Shown here: in pieces, positions 17,705 through 26,685 of the stretch | Layout of the letters: each line of letters starts with the position of its first letter | Position numbering within the stretch: position 1 is the stretch's first letter | Notes under the pieces: generated by a model | What the model was told of the DNA's origin: nothing | What the model saw: only the letters and a program-made list of their open reading frames with translations | Databases searched by the model: none | Position numbers and translations under genes: made by a program | Assembly (NCBI GenBank): GCA_021822565.1 | Contig: JAKAQM010000004.1 | Location: 1-54,991, forward strand | Source: Actinomycetes bacterium | GTDB lineage: Bacteria > Actinomycetota > Acidimicrobiia > Acidimicrobiales > RAAP-2 | Reading direction: 5' to 3' | Length of the DNA: 54,991 nt

Positions 17705-17858
17705 CATCGTGTCGCTGCAGTGCTCGCGAAGCCGGTGCGAGCCCGGAGCGGTCCCGCCACGGTGACCGGGGAGTGGCCCTTGCGAAGCCACCGGCTGCGC
17801 CCGGCCTCTGAAGGCGGGGGGCGCGGATCTCGGAGCCAGGACACTGGCAGCGGCAAGA
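17705..17858 (+). promoter_or_regulatory. Cobalamin riboswitch upstream of the cobI polycistron
   Basis: gaaGCCGGTGCGAGCCCGGagcGGTCCCGCCACGGTGACCGGGgag...agccaccggctgcgcccggcct...GGAGCCAGGACACTGGCAGCGGC; gtcgctgc/gcagcggc can form P1. Confidence 0.9.
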
Positions 17859-17882
17859 ATTGCCTCGTTCCACGGGAGATGG

Positions 17883-18647
17883 TTGATGGGCTCGGCCCTG
17901 GTCGGTGTCGGGGTAGGTCCCGGCGATCCCGGCTTGATCACGATCAAGGCGCTGTCGGAGCTGCGCGGTGCCGATCGCGTGTTCGGGCCGAGCATGTCGG
18001 TCGACGTGGTCGGGCGGGCCGAGTCGATCGTGCGGCAGGCGGCCCCCGACGTCGAGGTGGAGCGGCTGGTGTTCGCCATCGTGGAGGATGCCGCCGCTCG
18101 CCGAGCCGCCCACGAGCGGGCGGCCGACCGCGTCGCCGAGTGCCTCGCCGCGGGCGAGCGCGTGGCGTTCGTGACCCTCGGGGACCCGAACGTGTACAGC
18201 ACGTTCCACCACCTGGCTGCACGGGTGCTCGAGCGGAGCCCCGGCACGCCGGTGACGACCGTACCGGGGATCTGCGCGTTCCAGGACCTCGCGGCGCGCA
18301 GCGGCACCGTGCTGGTGGACGGGGTGGAGCGGCTGCACCTGGTGAGTGCCGTCGCCGGGCCCGAGGCCATCGACGCCCCGCTCGCCGATCCCGAGGCCGC
18401 GGTGGTGGTGTACAAGGGGGGCCGGCACCTGCCCGAGCTGGCCGAGCGCCTGCGTGCGGCGGGACGGCTCGACGGCGCGGTGGTCGGCGAGCTCCTCGGC
18501 CTGCCCGGGGAGCGGGTGGGGTCGCTCGCCCTCGTTGCGGCCGTCCCGGGTGCCTACCTCTCCTCCATACTCGTGCCACCGTGCCGTGAGGGCCACGGCG
18601 AGGCGGCTGGCGACGAGCCGGCTGCCTGCGAGGCGAGCGAGCCGTGA
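17883..18647 (+). CDS. cobI: Precorrin-2 C20-methyltransferase CobI/CbiL
   Basis: ALVGVGVGPGDPGLITIKALSELRGADRVFGPSM...VAFVTLGDPNVYSTFHHLA...TVPGICAFQDLAAR. Confidence 0.93.
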   Translation: MMGSALVGVGVGPGDPGLITIKALSELRGADRVFGPSMSVDVVGRAESIVRQAAPDVEVERLVFAIVEDAAARRAAHERAADRVAECLAAGERVAFVTLGDPNVYSTFHHLAARVLERSPGTPVTTVPGICAFQDLAARSGTVLVDGVERLHLVSAVAGPEAIDAPLADPEAAVVVYKGGRHLPELAERLRAAGRLDGAVVGELLGLPGERVGSLALVAAVPGAYLSSILVPPCREGHGEAAGDEPAACEASEP

Positions 18648-19432
18648 TCTCGTTCGTCGGTGCCGGGCCCGGGGCGCCGGACCTCATCACGCTGCGCGGA
18701 CGTGACCGCCTCGCGGCTGCCGACGTCGTGATCTGGGCCTCGTCTCTCGTGCCCGAAGCCGTTCTCGCGCACGCCCGACCTGACGCCGCCGTGCACGACT
18801 CCAAGATCATGACCCTCGAGGACGTCCTGGCCGTCTATGCCGCCAACCCCGACGCGGCGGTGGTCCGGCTGCACTCCGGCGATCCCTCCGTCTACGGGGC
18901 CATCCAAGAGCAGATCGACTGGTGCGTGGCCAAGGGGCGAGCCTTCGAGATCGTGCCCGGTGTCAGCTCCCTCGGTGCCGCTGCGGCTGCACTCGGACGG
19001 GAGCTGACCATTCCCGGTGTCGCCCAGAGCGTGGTGCTCACCCGCCTCGCCGGACGGACCGCTGCCAGCATGCCGCGGCGCGAGAGCGTCGCCGCGTTCG
19101 CCGCAGCGGGCCCGACGCTCGCGGTGTTCCTGTCCGCAGCCCGGCCGGTCGAGCTGCAGCGCGAGCTGCTCGCCGTCGGCTCTGCCTACGAGCCTGCGAC
19201 GCCCGCCGCCGTGGTGGTGCGGGCGTCGTGGCCCGACCAGCAGGTGGTGCTGACGACGGTGGGAGCGCTGCCCGAGGCCATCGCCGGCACCGGGGCGCGC
19301 ACGACGGTCCTCGTGCTGGTAGGGCCGGCGCTCGAGGGCGCCGGCGCGCGGAGCCATCTCTACTCGCCGTCGTTCGCCCACGCCCACCGCCGCCGTTCGG
19401 CTCCAGGGACCACCACGGGTCGCCCCGCATGA
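18644..19432 (+). CDS. cobM: Precorrin-4 C11-methyltransferase CobM/CbiF
   Basis: ISFVGAGPGAPDLITLRGRDRLAAADVVIWASSLVPEAVLAHA...VVRLHSGDPSVYGAIQEQIDW...TIPGVAQSVVLTRLAGRTA. Confidence 0.95.
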   Translation: MISFVGAGPGAPDLITLRGRDRLAAADVVIWASSLVPEAVLAHARPDAAVHDSKIMTLEDVLAVYAANPDAAVVRLHSGDPSVYGAIQEQIDWCVAKGRAFEIVPGVSSLGAAAAALGRELTIPGVAQSVVLTRLAGRTAASMPRRESVAAFAAAGPTLAVFLSAARPVELQRELLAVGSAYEPATPAAVVVRASWPDQQVVLTTVGALPEAIAGTGARTTVLVLVGPALEGAGARSHLYSPSFAHAHRRRSAPGTTTGRPA

Positions 19433-21117
19433 GCCGGCCTCGAACCACCCAGCCGCCGCTCGACGGCATCGTGGCATCCGTGTCGGTCACGGAGGCAGGC
19501 CGGATGATCGCCGGGCGGCTGCCGTTCCCTCATCACCACGGCAACGCAGCCGGGACGGTCCGCCGGCTGTGGTCGCACGTCGACGGGCTCGTCCTCCTGC
19601 TGGCGACGGGTGCTGCCGTGCGCATCGTGGCACCGCTGCTCGCAGGCAAGGGGGAAGACCCTGCGGTCGTCTGCGTCGACGAGTCGGCGCGCTGGGCCGT
19701 GGCGCTCGTCGGCGGCCACGGCGGTGCCAACGCGTTGGCCCGCGAGGTCGCCGCCCTGCTCGGTGCGGAAGCGGTCGTCACCACCGCAACCGATGCCACG
19801 GGGACCCCCGCGCTCGACCTGATCCCCGGCTTCAGGGCAGCGGGCGACGTCGCCGGGGTGACCGCCGCCCTGCTGGCCGGGCGTTCGCCCGTGGTGGAGA
19901 CGGCCCTGCCCGGGTGGCCCGCCCCGGCGGTGCTCGCCAGCGGCGCCGGCCCCGAGCGGGTCATCGTGACCGACGCCGTGCCCACCGCCGAGGCCGGGGT
20001 GGCCGTGCTGCATCCCCCGTCGCTCGTGCTCGGGGTGGGGTGCTCGACCGGAGCAGACCCCGACGACGTCGACGCGCTCGTCGACCGTGCACTCGGCGAT
20101 GCAGGACTGGCCAGAGCCAGCGTCGGATCGCTCGCGACCATCGACCGCCGCCGGGACCACCCGGCAATCGCGTCTCTCGGCCTCGAGGTGCAGGCGTTCT
20201 CGGCGGCGGAGCTCGGCGCCGTCGCGGTGCCGACCCCGAGCGCCGCCGTCGCGGACGCGGTCGGGACCCCGAGCGTCGCCGAGGCGGCCGCCCTGCTCGC
20301 CGCCGGCTCTGGCGCGTCGCTGGTGGTGGCGAAGCAGCGATCTGCAGTCGGTACCGTGGCCGTGGCCCGGCGCGCGACGCCGGCCGGCCGTCTGTCGGTG
20401 GTGGGGCTCGGCCCTGGTGGCGCCGCCCACCGGACCCTGGCTGCGGCCTCCGCCGTACGCCACGCCGAGGTCGTTGTCGGCTACGGACCTTACCTGGACC
20501 AGGCCGGCGACCTCCTGACTGCGTCGCAGGCCGTGGTCCGCTCGCCGATCGGCAGCGAGGCGCACCGTGCACGCCTGGCGCTTGCGCAGGCCGCCGCCGG
20601 TCGACGGGTCGCCCTCGTGTGCTCCGGCGACGCGGGCATCTACGGCATGGCGTCGCTCGTCGTCGAGCTGGCCGGCGCCGAGGCGCCGGACGTGCAGGTC
20701 GACGTGGTGCCCGGGGTCACCGCCGCGCTCGCCTCGTCGGCGCTGCTCGGCGCGCCGCTCGGTCATGACCACGTCGCCATCAGTCTGTCGGACCTCCTCA
20801 CGCCGTGGGAGGTGATCGAGCGGCGGCTGCGGGCCGCGGCCGACGCGGACCTGGTGGTCGTCTTGTACAACCCGCGCTCGACCGGCCGCACCTGGCAGCT
20901 GCCTGCCGCGCTCGACATCCTGCGGGGACACCGGCCGCCGGCGACTCCGGTGGGGCTCGTCACCGACGCCACCCGGCCCAGCCAGCGCGTGGTGACCACG
21001 ACGCTCGCCGAGGTCGACCCGGCCGAGGTCGGGATGACGACCTGTGTCGTCGTCGGGACCACCGCCACCATGACCGTCGCCGGGCGCATGGTCACTCCCC
21101 GGGGGTACCGGACGTGA
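19429..21117 (+). CDS. CbiG-CobJ/CbiH fusion (cobalamin biosynthesis protein CbiG plus precorrin-3B C17-methyltransferase)
   Basis: N-term CbiG region (LLLATGAAVRIVAPLLAGKGEDPAVVCVDESARWAVALVGGHGGANALAREVA), mid LVLGVGCSTGADPDDVDALVD, C-term LSVVGLGPGGAAHRTLAAASAVRHAEVVVGYGPYLDQAGDL...VCSGDAGIYGMASLVVE. Confidence 0.93.
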   Translation: MSRPRTTQPPLDGIVASVSVTEAGRMIAGRLPFPHHHGNAAGTVRRLWSHVDGLVLLLATGAAVRIVAPLLAGKGEDPAVVCVDESARWAVALVGGHGGANALAREVAALLGAEAVVTTATDATGTPALDLIPGFRAAGDVAGVTAALLAGRSPVVETALPGWPAPAVLASGAGPERVIVTDAVPTAEAGVAVLHPPSLVLGVGCSTGADPDDVDALVDRALGDAGLARASVGSLATIDRRRDHPAIASLGLEVQAFSAAELGAVAVPTPSAAVADAVGTPSVAEAAALLAAGSGASLVVAKQRSAVGTVAVARRATPAGRLSVVGLGPGGAAHRTLAAASAVRHAEVVVGYGPYLDQAGDLLTASQAVVRSPIGSEAHRARLALAQAAAGRRVALVCSGDAGIYGMASLVVELAGAEAPDVQVDVVPGVTAALASSALLGAPLGHDHVAISLSDLLTPWEVIERRLRAAADADLVVVLYNPRSTGRTWQLPAALDILRGHRPPATPVGLVTDATRPSQRVVTTTLAEVDPAEVGMTTCVVVGTTATMTVAGRMVTPRGYRT

Positions 21118-21740
21118 CTGCCCACCCCATCGAGCAGGAGAGCTATCGGATCCTCTCCGAACGTCTCGACCTGTCCGGCCTCCCGCCGCTCAGCCGGGCG
21201 GTCGTCGCCCGAGTGGTGCACGCGACCGCCGACGTGGCGCTGGCCGGCACCATGGTGCTCGACGAAGCGCAACTGCGCTCGGCGGTCGCGATGCTTCGCG
21301 ACGGGGCTCCCGTGGTTGCCGACGTGACGATGGTGGCGGCCGGGATCACCGGCCGCCACGCCCGCTGCTTCCTCGATCGGGTGCCTCGCTCCGGTACGGG
21401 TGACGAGCGGGAGGTCGCCGGCAGGGCAGCGCCGGTGACCCGAAGCGCCCGGGCGATGCGCCTCGCGGCGGCGGCGCATCCGGTCGGGGCGGTCTTCGTC
21501 ATCGGCTGCGCGCCCAGCGCGCTGGTCGAGCTGATCTCCCTCGCTCGAGCCGGCGAGCTCGACCCCGGGCTCGTCATCGCTCTGCCGGTGGGGTTCGTGG
21601 GGGCGGCGGAGTCCAAGTCGGCGCTGCGGGCCAGCGGGCTGCCGGCGATCAGCAATGCCGGCGAGCGGGGCGGCTCGGCCGCTGCCGCGGCGGCCTGCAA
21701 CGCGCTCATCCGGATCGCCGAGGAAGGCCACGGTGCCTGA
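21114..21740 (+). CDS. cobH: Precorrin-8X methylmutase CobH/CbiC
   Basis: HPIEQESYRILSERLDLSGLPPLSRAVVARVVHATADVALAGTMVLDE...PVVADVTMVAAGITGRHAR...VGFVGAAESKSALRASGLPAISNAGERGGS. Confidence 0.95.
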   Translation: MTAHPIEQESYRILSERLDLSGLPPLSRAVVARVVHATADVALAGTMVLDEAQLRSAVAMLRDGAPVVADVTMVAAGITGRHARCFLDRVPRSGTGDEREVAGRAAPVTRSARAMRLAAAAHPVGAVFVIGCAPSALVELISLARAGELDPGLVIALPVGFVGAAESKSALRASGLPAISNAGERGGSAAAAAACNALIRIAEEGHGA

Positions 21741-22641
21741 GGCCGTGCTTCTCGTGGCCCACGGGTCGCGGTCGGCCGCTGGGTGCGGCGAGCTGCTCGC
21801 GCTGGCGGATGCCGTTGCCGAGGCGCGTGCAGGAACGCAGGTGCGTGTCGGGTTCCTCGAGATGAGCGACCCGCCGGCGTCGACCGTGCTCGACGACCTT
21901 CTTCGCGACGGGGCCCGCGACGTGACCGTGGTCCCGCTCATGCTCTTCGCCGCCGGGCACGCCAAGTCCGACGTGCCGGCGCTCGTCCTGGACGCCCGGG
22001 CCCACCGCCGCGGCGCACGCATCGTCTACGGCCGCCCACTGGGCGTCGACCACGCGCTCTTGGCGCTGGCGCGGCGACGGCTCCGGGCTGCAGGTGCGCT
22101 GGGCCTTCCCCTGGCGGTGCTGGCTCGGGGCACCTCCGACCCCGACGCGAACGCCGAGGCCTGGCGAGCCAGCCGGCTGCTCGCCGACATGTGCGAGACG
22201 CAGCTCGTGGTCACGGGCTTCTCGGGGCTGACGTGGCCGACGGTCACCGGCGCCCTCGAGCAGTTGCGCCGTCTGGGCGCCGCGCGCGTGGCCGTGTTCT
22301 CGTGGTTCCTGGCGACCGGCGTCCTGCTGGACCGCATGCGTGCCGACTGGCAGGCGTTCGAATCGGCGACCGGCGTCGGAGTGGTCGACGCCGGGTACTT
22401 CGGCGTCGAGCCGGAGCTGATCGCGCTGGTCTGGGCGCGCGCCGACGAGGCCCGCGCGGGCGCAGCGGCGGCGAACTGCGACGTCTGCGCGTACCGACGA
22501 CCGTTCCCGGGCCTCGCCGATCGCGTCGGGATGCCGATCGGCGTGGGCCACTCGCACCTTGCCGCCGAGCACCGCCACCACGCCGGCCGCGGCACCGGTC
22601 ACGCGCTGCCGGGTCCCGACGAGGGCTGCGCAGAGGCATGA
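21733..22641 (+). CDS. cbiX: Sirohydrochlorin cobaltochelatase CbiX with Cys/His-rich C-terminal tail
   Basis: EAVLLVAHGSRSAAGCGELLALADAVAEA...VVPLMLFAAGHAKSDVPALV; tail NCDVCAYRRPFPG...GVGHSHLAAEHRHHAGRGTGH. Confidence 0.92.
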   Translation: MPEAVLLVAHGSRSAAGCGELLALADAVAEARAGTQVRVGFLEMSDPPASTVLDDLLRDGARDVTVVPLMLFAAGHAKSDVPALVLDARAHRRGARIVYGRPLGVDHALLALARRRLRAAGALGLPLAVLARGTSDPDANAEAWRASRLLADMCETQLVVTGFSGLTWPTVTGALEQLRRLGAARVAVFSWFLATGVLLDRMRADWQAFESATGVGVVDAGYFGVEPELIALVWARADEARAGAAAANCDVCAYRRPFPGLADRVGMPIGVGHSHLAAEHRHHAGRGTGHALPGPDEGCAEA

Positions 22642-22663
22642 CACGCCAGGCATGACGCGCCAC
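22636..22663 (+). repeat. 14-bp near-exact tandem duplication at the cobO start
   Basis: gcatgacacgccag / gcatgacgcgccac (12/14 identical), each carrying an ATGA. Confidence 0.85.
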
Positions 22664-23221
22664 GGACGGCGCGATCGGTCGAGCGCTACTGTCGCGCCCG
22701 TGCCGCGGCCGCCACGCCTCCTCGTGAACACCGGTCAGGGGAAGGGCAAGAGCTCGGCCGCGTTCGGCGTGATGGGACGGGCCTGGGCGAGGGGATGGAC
22801 TGTGGGCGTCGTCCAGTTCGTGAAGAGCGACAAGTGGCAGGTCGGCGAGCGCAAGCTCGCCGCGCATCTCGGGATCGACTGGCATACGCTGGGCGACGGG
22901 TTCACCTGGGAGTCCGACGACCTCGAAGCGACCGAGGCCCGGGGTCGCCACGCGTGGGGCGTGGCCGCCGAGATGATCTCTTCGGGCGGTTACGACCTGG
23001 TGATCCTCGACGAGGTGACCTACATCGTGACCTACGGCTGGGTGCCGGTCGCCGACGTCGTGGCGGTGCTCGCCTCTCGGCCGGAGCGGACCAATGTGAT
23101 CGTCACGGGGCGCAGCGCCCCTGAGGAGATCGTGGCGCTGGCGGACACGGTCACCGAGATGGTCAAGGTGAAGCACGCGTTCGACCAGGACATCCGCGCG
23201 CGCAAGGGGATCGAGTATTGA
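22652..23221 (+). CDS. cobO: Cob(I)yrinic acid a,c-diamide adenosyltransferase CobO/BtuR
   Basis: RLLVNTGQGKGKSSAAFGVMGRAWARGWTVGVVQFVKSDKWQVGERKL...YDLVILDEVTYIVTYGWV...VIVTGRSAPEEIVALADTVTEMVKVKHAFDQDIRARKGIEY. Confidence 0.96.
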   Translation: MTRHGRRDRSSATVAPVPRPPRLLVNTGQGKGKSSAAFGVMGRAWARGWTVGVVQFVKSDKWQVGERKLAAHLGIDWHTLGDGFTWESDDLEATEARGRHAWGVAAEMISSGGYDLVILDEVTYIVTYGWVPVADVVAVLASRPERTNVIVTGRSAPEEIVALADTVTEMVKVKHAFDQDIRARKGIEY

Positions 23222-24600
23222 TCGTCCTCGGCCCGCGCCTCGTCGTGTCGGGCACGCATTCGGGCGTGGGCAAGACCGTGGTGGCGACCGGCCTGATGGC
23301 GGCGTTCCGCCAGCGCGGTTGGCAGGTTGCATCGGCCAAGGTCGGCCCGGACTTCATCGACCCCGGCTACCACTCGATCGCGACGGGCCGCCCGGCGCGC
23401 AACCTCGACGCGTGGATCTGCGGCGCGGACCTGATGGGCCCGCTCGCGGCGAGGGCCGGCAAGGGTGCCGACCTCTTGGTCGTCGAAGGGGTGATGGGCC
23501 TGTTCGACGGCGCCGCGGACGGGTCCCCTTCGTCGACGGCCGAGGTGGCCAAGCGCATCGACGCCCCGGTGGTCCTGGTCGTCGACGCAGCGTCCGTGAG
23601 CCATTCGGTCGCGCCCCTCGTCCATGGCTACCGCACCTGGGATCCTGCGGTGCGTGTCGCCGGGGTGATCCTGAACCGGGTCGGGAGCGACGACCACGAG
23701 GTCATGCTGCGGGCCGCGCTCCGCGACGCGGGCATTCCCGTGTACGGCGCGCTGCGGCGTGACGGCTCGATGCAGTGGCGCAGCCGCCACCTCGGGCTGC
23801 GGCCGGTCGCCGAGGATCCTGCTGCGGTGCGCTCCGCGCTCGACCGTCTCGGCGCGGCGATCGCCGGGAGCTGCGATCTGGAGGGGCTGGCTCACCTCGC
23901 GCGCTCGGCTCCTCCACTTCCCGCTGCCCTGCCCCCCGAGCCTCGGCGGGTCGTGGGCGACCAGCGCTCCCCTCGGGTGGCGGTCGCCGCCGGCGCCGCC
24001 TTCAGCTTCTCCTACCCCGACAACCTCGAGGCGCTCGCCGCCGCCGGGGCGGAGGTGGTCATGTTCGACCCCTGCCTCGACGAAGGGCTGCCGACGGGAA
24101 CGTCCGCGGTGCTGGTCGGCGGCGGGTTCCCCGAGCTGTACGCCGAAGCGCTGGCCGGCAACCTGCCGATGCTCCGGTCCATGGCCGACCACCATCGCCG
24201 GGGCGGGGTGACCTGGGCCGAATGCGGAGGGCTCCTGTGGCTGGCCCGCAGCCTGGACGGGTCCGCGATGGCCGGGGTGGTCGACGCGGACGCGACCATG
24301 GGCGGCGGGCGGGTCCTCGGCTACCGTTCGGCGACGACGACCTGCCCGTCCCCGCTGGGGCCGGCAGGCACGGAGATCCGCGGGCACGAGTTCCACTACT
24401 CCGCGACCCGTCCGGACGGCGATGCCATGGTGCTCGCCGGCAGGCACGGGACGACGACCGGGGGATTCGCCGCTTCGAACCTGCTCGCCTCGTACCTGCA
24501 CGTGCACCTCGCTCCGTACCCGGCCATCGCCGAGGCGTTCGTGTCCGCCGCAGCGCGATCGTCGCCCGGCTCCGCGCCGGGGTCACGGCCCTGGCGATGA
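23218..24600 (+). CDS. cobB: Cobyrinate a,c-diamide synthase CobB/CbiA
   Basis: LVVSGTHSGVGKTVVATGLMAAFRQRGWQVASAKVGPDFIDPGYHSIATGRPARNLDAWI...VEGVMGLFDGA...VGGGFPELYAEALAGN; TTG start in TTGA overlap. Confidence 0.95.
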   Translation: MIVLGPRLVVSGTHSGVGKTVVATGLMAAFRQRGWQVASAKVGPDFIDPGYHSIATGRPARNLDAWICGADLMGPLAARAGKGADLLVVEGVMGLFDGAADGSPSSTAEVAKRIDAPVVLVVDAASVSHSVAPLVHGYRTWDPAVRVAGVILNRVGSDDHEVMLRAALRDAGIPVYGALRRDGSMQWRSRHLGLRPVAEDPAAVRSALDRLGAAIAGSCDLEGLAHLARSAPPLPAALPPEPRRVVGDQRSPRVAVAAGAAFSFSYPDNLEALAAAGAEVVMFDPCLDEGLPTGTSAVLVGGGFPELYAEALAGNLPMLRSMADHHRRGGVTWAECGGLLWLARSLDGSAMAGVVDADATMGGGRVLGYRSATTTCPSPLGPAGTEIRGHEFHYSATRPDGDAMVLAGRHGTTTGGFAASNLLASYLHVHLAPYPAIAEAFVSAAARSSPGSAPGSRPWR

Positions 24601-25862
24601 CCCCTGCCGCCGCCCCGCCGGCGGGCGACGGCGGGGTGCGGGTCGCAGTCGTCGGGCTCCACGGCGGCCACGCCTTCGGCCCCGACGCCGTCCAAGCCAT
24701 CGCCGGAGCAGGCGTCGTCGTCGGCTCGTCGCGCCAGCTCCGCTCGACCGCCTCGCTACGCGCGCCCGGTGCGGACACCGTCGTCCTGGAAGGGCCCATG
24801 GACGCAGTGCTCACGCGCGTGAGGGAATCCGCGGACGCGGGCAGAAGGGTCTGCGTCCTCGCCTCCGGGGACCCTGGCTTCTTCGGGATCGTCAGAGTGC
24901 TGGCAGCAGCGCTAGGGAGCGGGCGTCTGCGAGTGCACCCTGCGCCGAGCTCCGTGTCGCTCGCGTTTGCGAGGCTGGGTCTCAGCTGGGACGACGCCGC
25001 CGTCGTCTCGGTGCACGGCCGCCCGCTCGCCGACGCGGTGGGTGCCGTGCGCTCGTCGGCCCAACGGTCTGTCGCGCTCCTCACCTCTCCGGACAACCCG
25101 CCGCAGGTCGTCGCAGCGGCGCTGCTCGCGGCTGGTGAGCCGCCGGGACCCGAGGGGAGCGCCGTGGTCGCCTCGCGCCTTGCCGAGGAGGACGAAGCGC
25201 TCACGGTCGCAGACCTGGAGACGATCGCGCAGGGAACGTTCGACCCGATGTCCGTGCTGGTCCTCACCGGCCGGAGCCGGAATCGGACCGCTCGGAGCCT
25301 GGCGTGGGGACTGCCGGAAGCCGAGTTCGACCACGCAGCCGGCATGATCACGAAGGCCGAGGTACGCGCCGTGGCGCTCGGGAAGCTCGAACTGCCGGCG
25401 CACGGGGTGCTGTGGGACATCGGTGCCGGCAGCGGTTCCGTCGGGATCGAGTGCGCCCGGCTCCGTCCCGGTCTCGAGGTCTTCGCCGTCGAGCGCGATG
25501 CGGCGCGGGCGCAGAGGATCCGATCGAACGCCGCCCGGCACGCTGTGCGCTTCCCGGTGATCGAGGGGGAGGCTCCCGACGCGCTCGACGGTCTCCCCGA
25601 CCCTGACCGCGTCTTCGTCGGAGGCGGGGGGATCGCGGTCCTCGACGCAGCCCTCGGGCGCCTCAGGCCCGCGGGCGTCGTGGTGGGCACCTACGCCGTC
25701 ATCGACCGGGCGGTGGCGGCCGCGTCCAGGCTCGGCAACCTGGTGGAGCTTGCCGTCAGCCGCGGGGTGATGATGACGACGGGAGGCCCGGGTGTACGGC
25801 TGCGCGCCGAGAACCCGGTGTTCATCTGCTGGGGTCCGCATGCCGATGAGGTCGAGACGTGA
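24597..25862 (+). CDS. cobL: Precorrin-6Y C5,15-methyltransferase (decarboxylating), CbiE-CbiT fusion (CobL)
   Basis: VAVVGLHGGHAFGPDAVQAIAGAGVVVGSSRQL...VCVLASGDPGFFGIVRVLAAAL...GMITKAEVRAVALGKLELPAHGVLWDIGAGSGSVGIECARL. Confidence 0.94.
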   Translation: MTPAAAPPAGDGGVRVAVVGLHGGHAFGPDAVQAIAGAGVVVGSSRQLRSTASLRAPGADTVVLEGPMDAVLTRVRESADAGRRVCVLASGDPGFFGIVRVLAAALGSGRLRVHPAPSSVSLAFARLGLSWDDAAVVSVHGRPLADAVGAVRSSAQRSVALLTSPDNPPQVVAAALLAAGEPPGPEGSAVVASRLAEEDEALTVADLETIAQGTFDPMSVLVLTGRSRNRTARSLAWGLPEAEFDHAAGMITKAEVRAVALGKLELPAHGVLWDIGAGSGSVGIECARLRPGLEVFAVERDAARAQRIRSNAARHAVRFPVIEGEAPDALDGLPDPDRVFVGGGGIAVLDAALGRLRPAGVVVGTYAVIDRAVAAASRLGNLVELAVSRGVMMTTGGPGVRLRAENPVFICWGPHADEVET

Positions 25863-25890
25863 GCATGGCATCGGTCGGTCGGCTCTCGAG

Positions 25891-26640
25891 ATGACCAGCA
25901 TCGCGGTGATCGGCGTCGGCATGGGCGAGCCCGACCACCTCAGCGGCCAGGCGGTGGCGGCGCTCAACACCGTCGACGTCTTCTTCGCTCTCGACAAGGG
26001 TGCCGCAGCCGACGAGCTCCTCCATCTCCGCCACGACCTGTGCCGGCGCGTCATCACGTCGCACCCGTACCGCTTCGTCGACGTGGAGGACCCACCCCGG
26101 GATCGCAGCGCCGCCGACTACGGCCGCGCGGTCGCCGACTGGATCGCAGCCAGGGCTGCCGCGCTGGGTGAGGCGATCAGGCACGAGCTCGGGCCCGACG
26201 AGCGCGGGGGACTGCTCGTGTGGGGCGATCCCGCCTTCTACGACAGCACGCTGCGCGTTCTCGACGCGCTCTCGGACCCGGTGGATGTCGAGGTGATCCC
26301 CGGGGTCAGCAGCATCCAGATGCTGGCGGCCGCCCACCGGATCTCCTTGACCCGGGTCGGCCGGCCCGTGCAGGTGACGACCGGACGTCGGCTGGCAGCC
26401 CGTGGCTTCCCGCCGGACTGCGACGACATCGTCGTGATGCTCGACGCAGCGTGCGCCTTCCGTGACGTGGACCACGCCGGGGTGACGATCTACTGGGGTG
26501 CCTACCTCGGGAGCGCGCACCAGATCCTGATCTCCGGCGAGCTGGCTGCCGTCGCCGACGAGATCGCGGCGGCGCGCGCAGAGGCCAAGCTCCGGCGGGG
26601 TTGGGTGATGGACACGTACCTGTTGCGCCGCGGCTCGTAG
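25891..26640 (+). CDS. cobF: Precorrin-6A synthase (deacetylating) CobF
   Basis: SIAVIGVGMGEPDHLSGQAVAALNTVDVFFALDKGAAADELLHLRHDLCRRVI...VWGDPAFYDSTLRVLDAL...VEVIPGVSSIQMLAAAHRISL. Confidence 0.9.
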   Translation: MTSIAVIGVGMGEPDHLSGQAVAALNTVDVFFALDKGAAADELLHLRHDLCRRVITSHPYRFVDVEDPPRDRSAADYGRAVADWIAARAAALGEAIRHELGPDERGGLLVWGDPAFYDSTLRVLDALSDPVDVEVIPGVSSIQMLAAAHRISLTRVGRPVQVTTGRRLAARGFPPDCDDIVVMLDAACAFRDVDHAGVTIYWGAYLGSAHQILISGELAAVADEIAAARAEAKLRRGWVMDTYLLRRGS

Positions 26641-26685
26641 CGGTTGGCTCGGGACCACCGGCCCTGGAGGAGCCGGTCGCATCGG

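Noticed and set aside
15665-18415. 916-aa minus ORF spanning the riboswitch region
   Set aside because: Off-frame reading of the permease-kinase gene plus antisense of cobI; crosses a clear riboswitch.
2410-26640. The whole B12 locus as a novel pathway
   Set aside because: Most genes are canonical cobalamin enzymes; only the permease-kinase, FhuF-like gene and marker mixture merit novelty claims.
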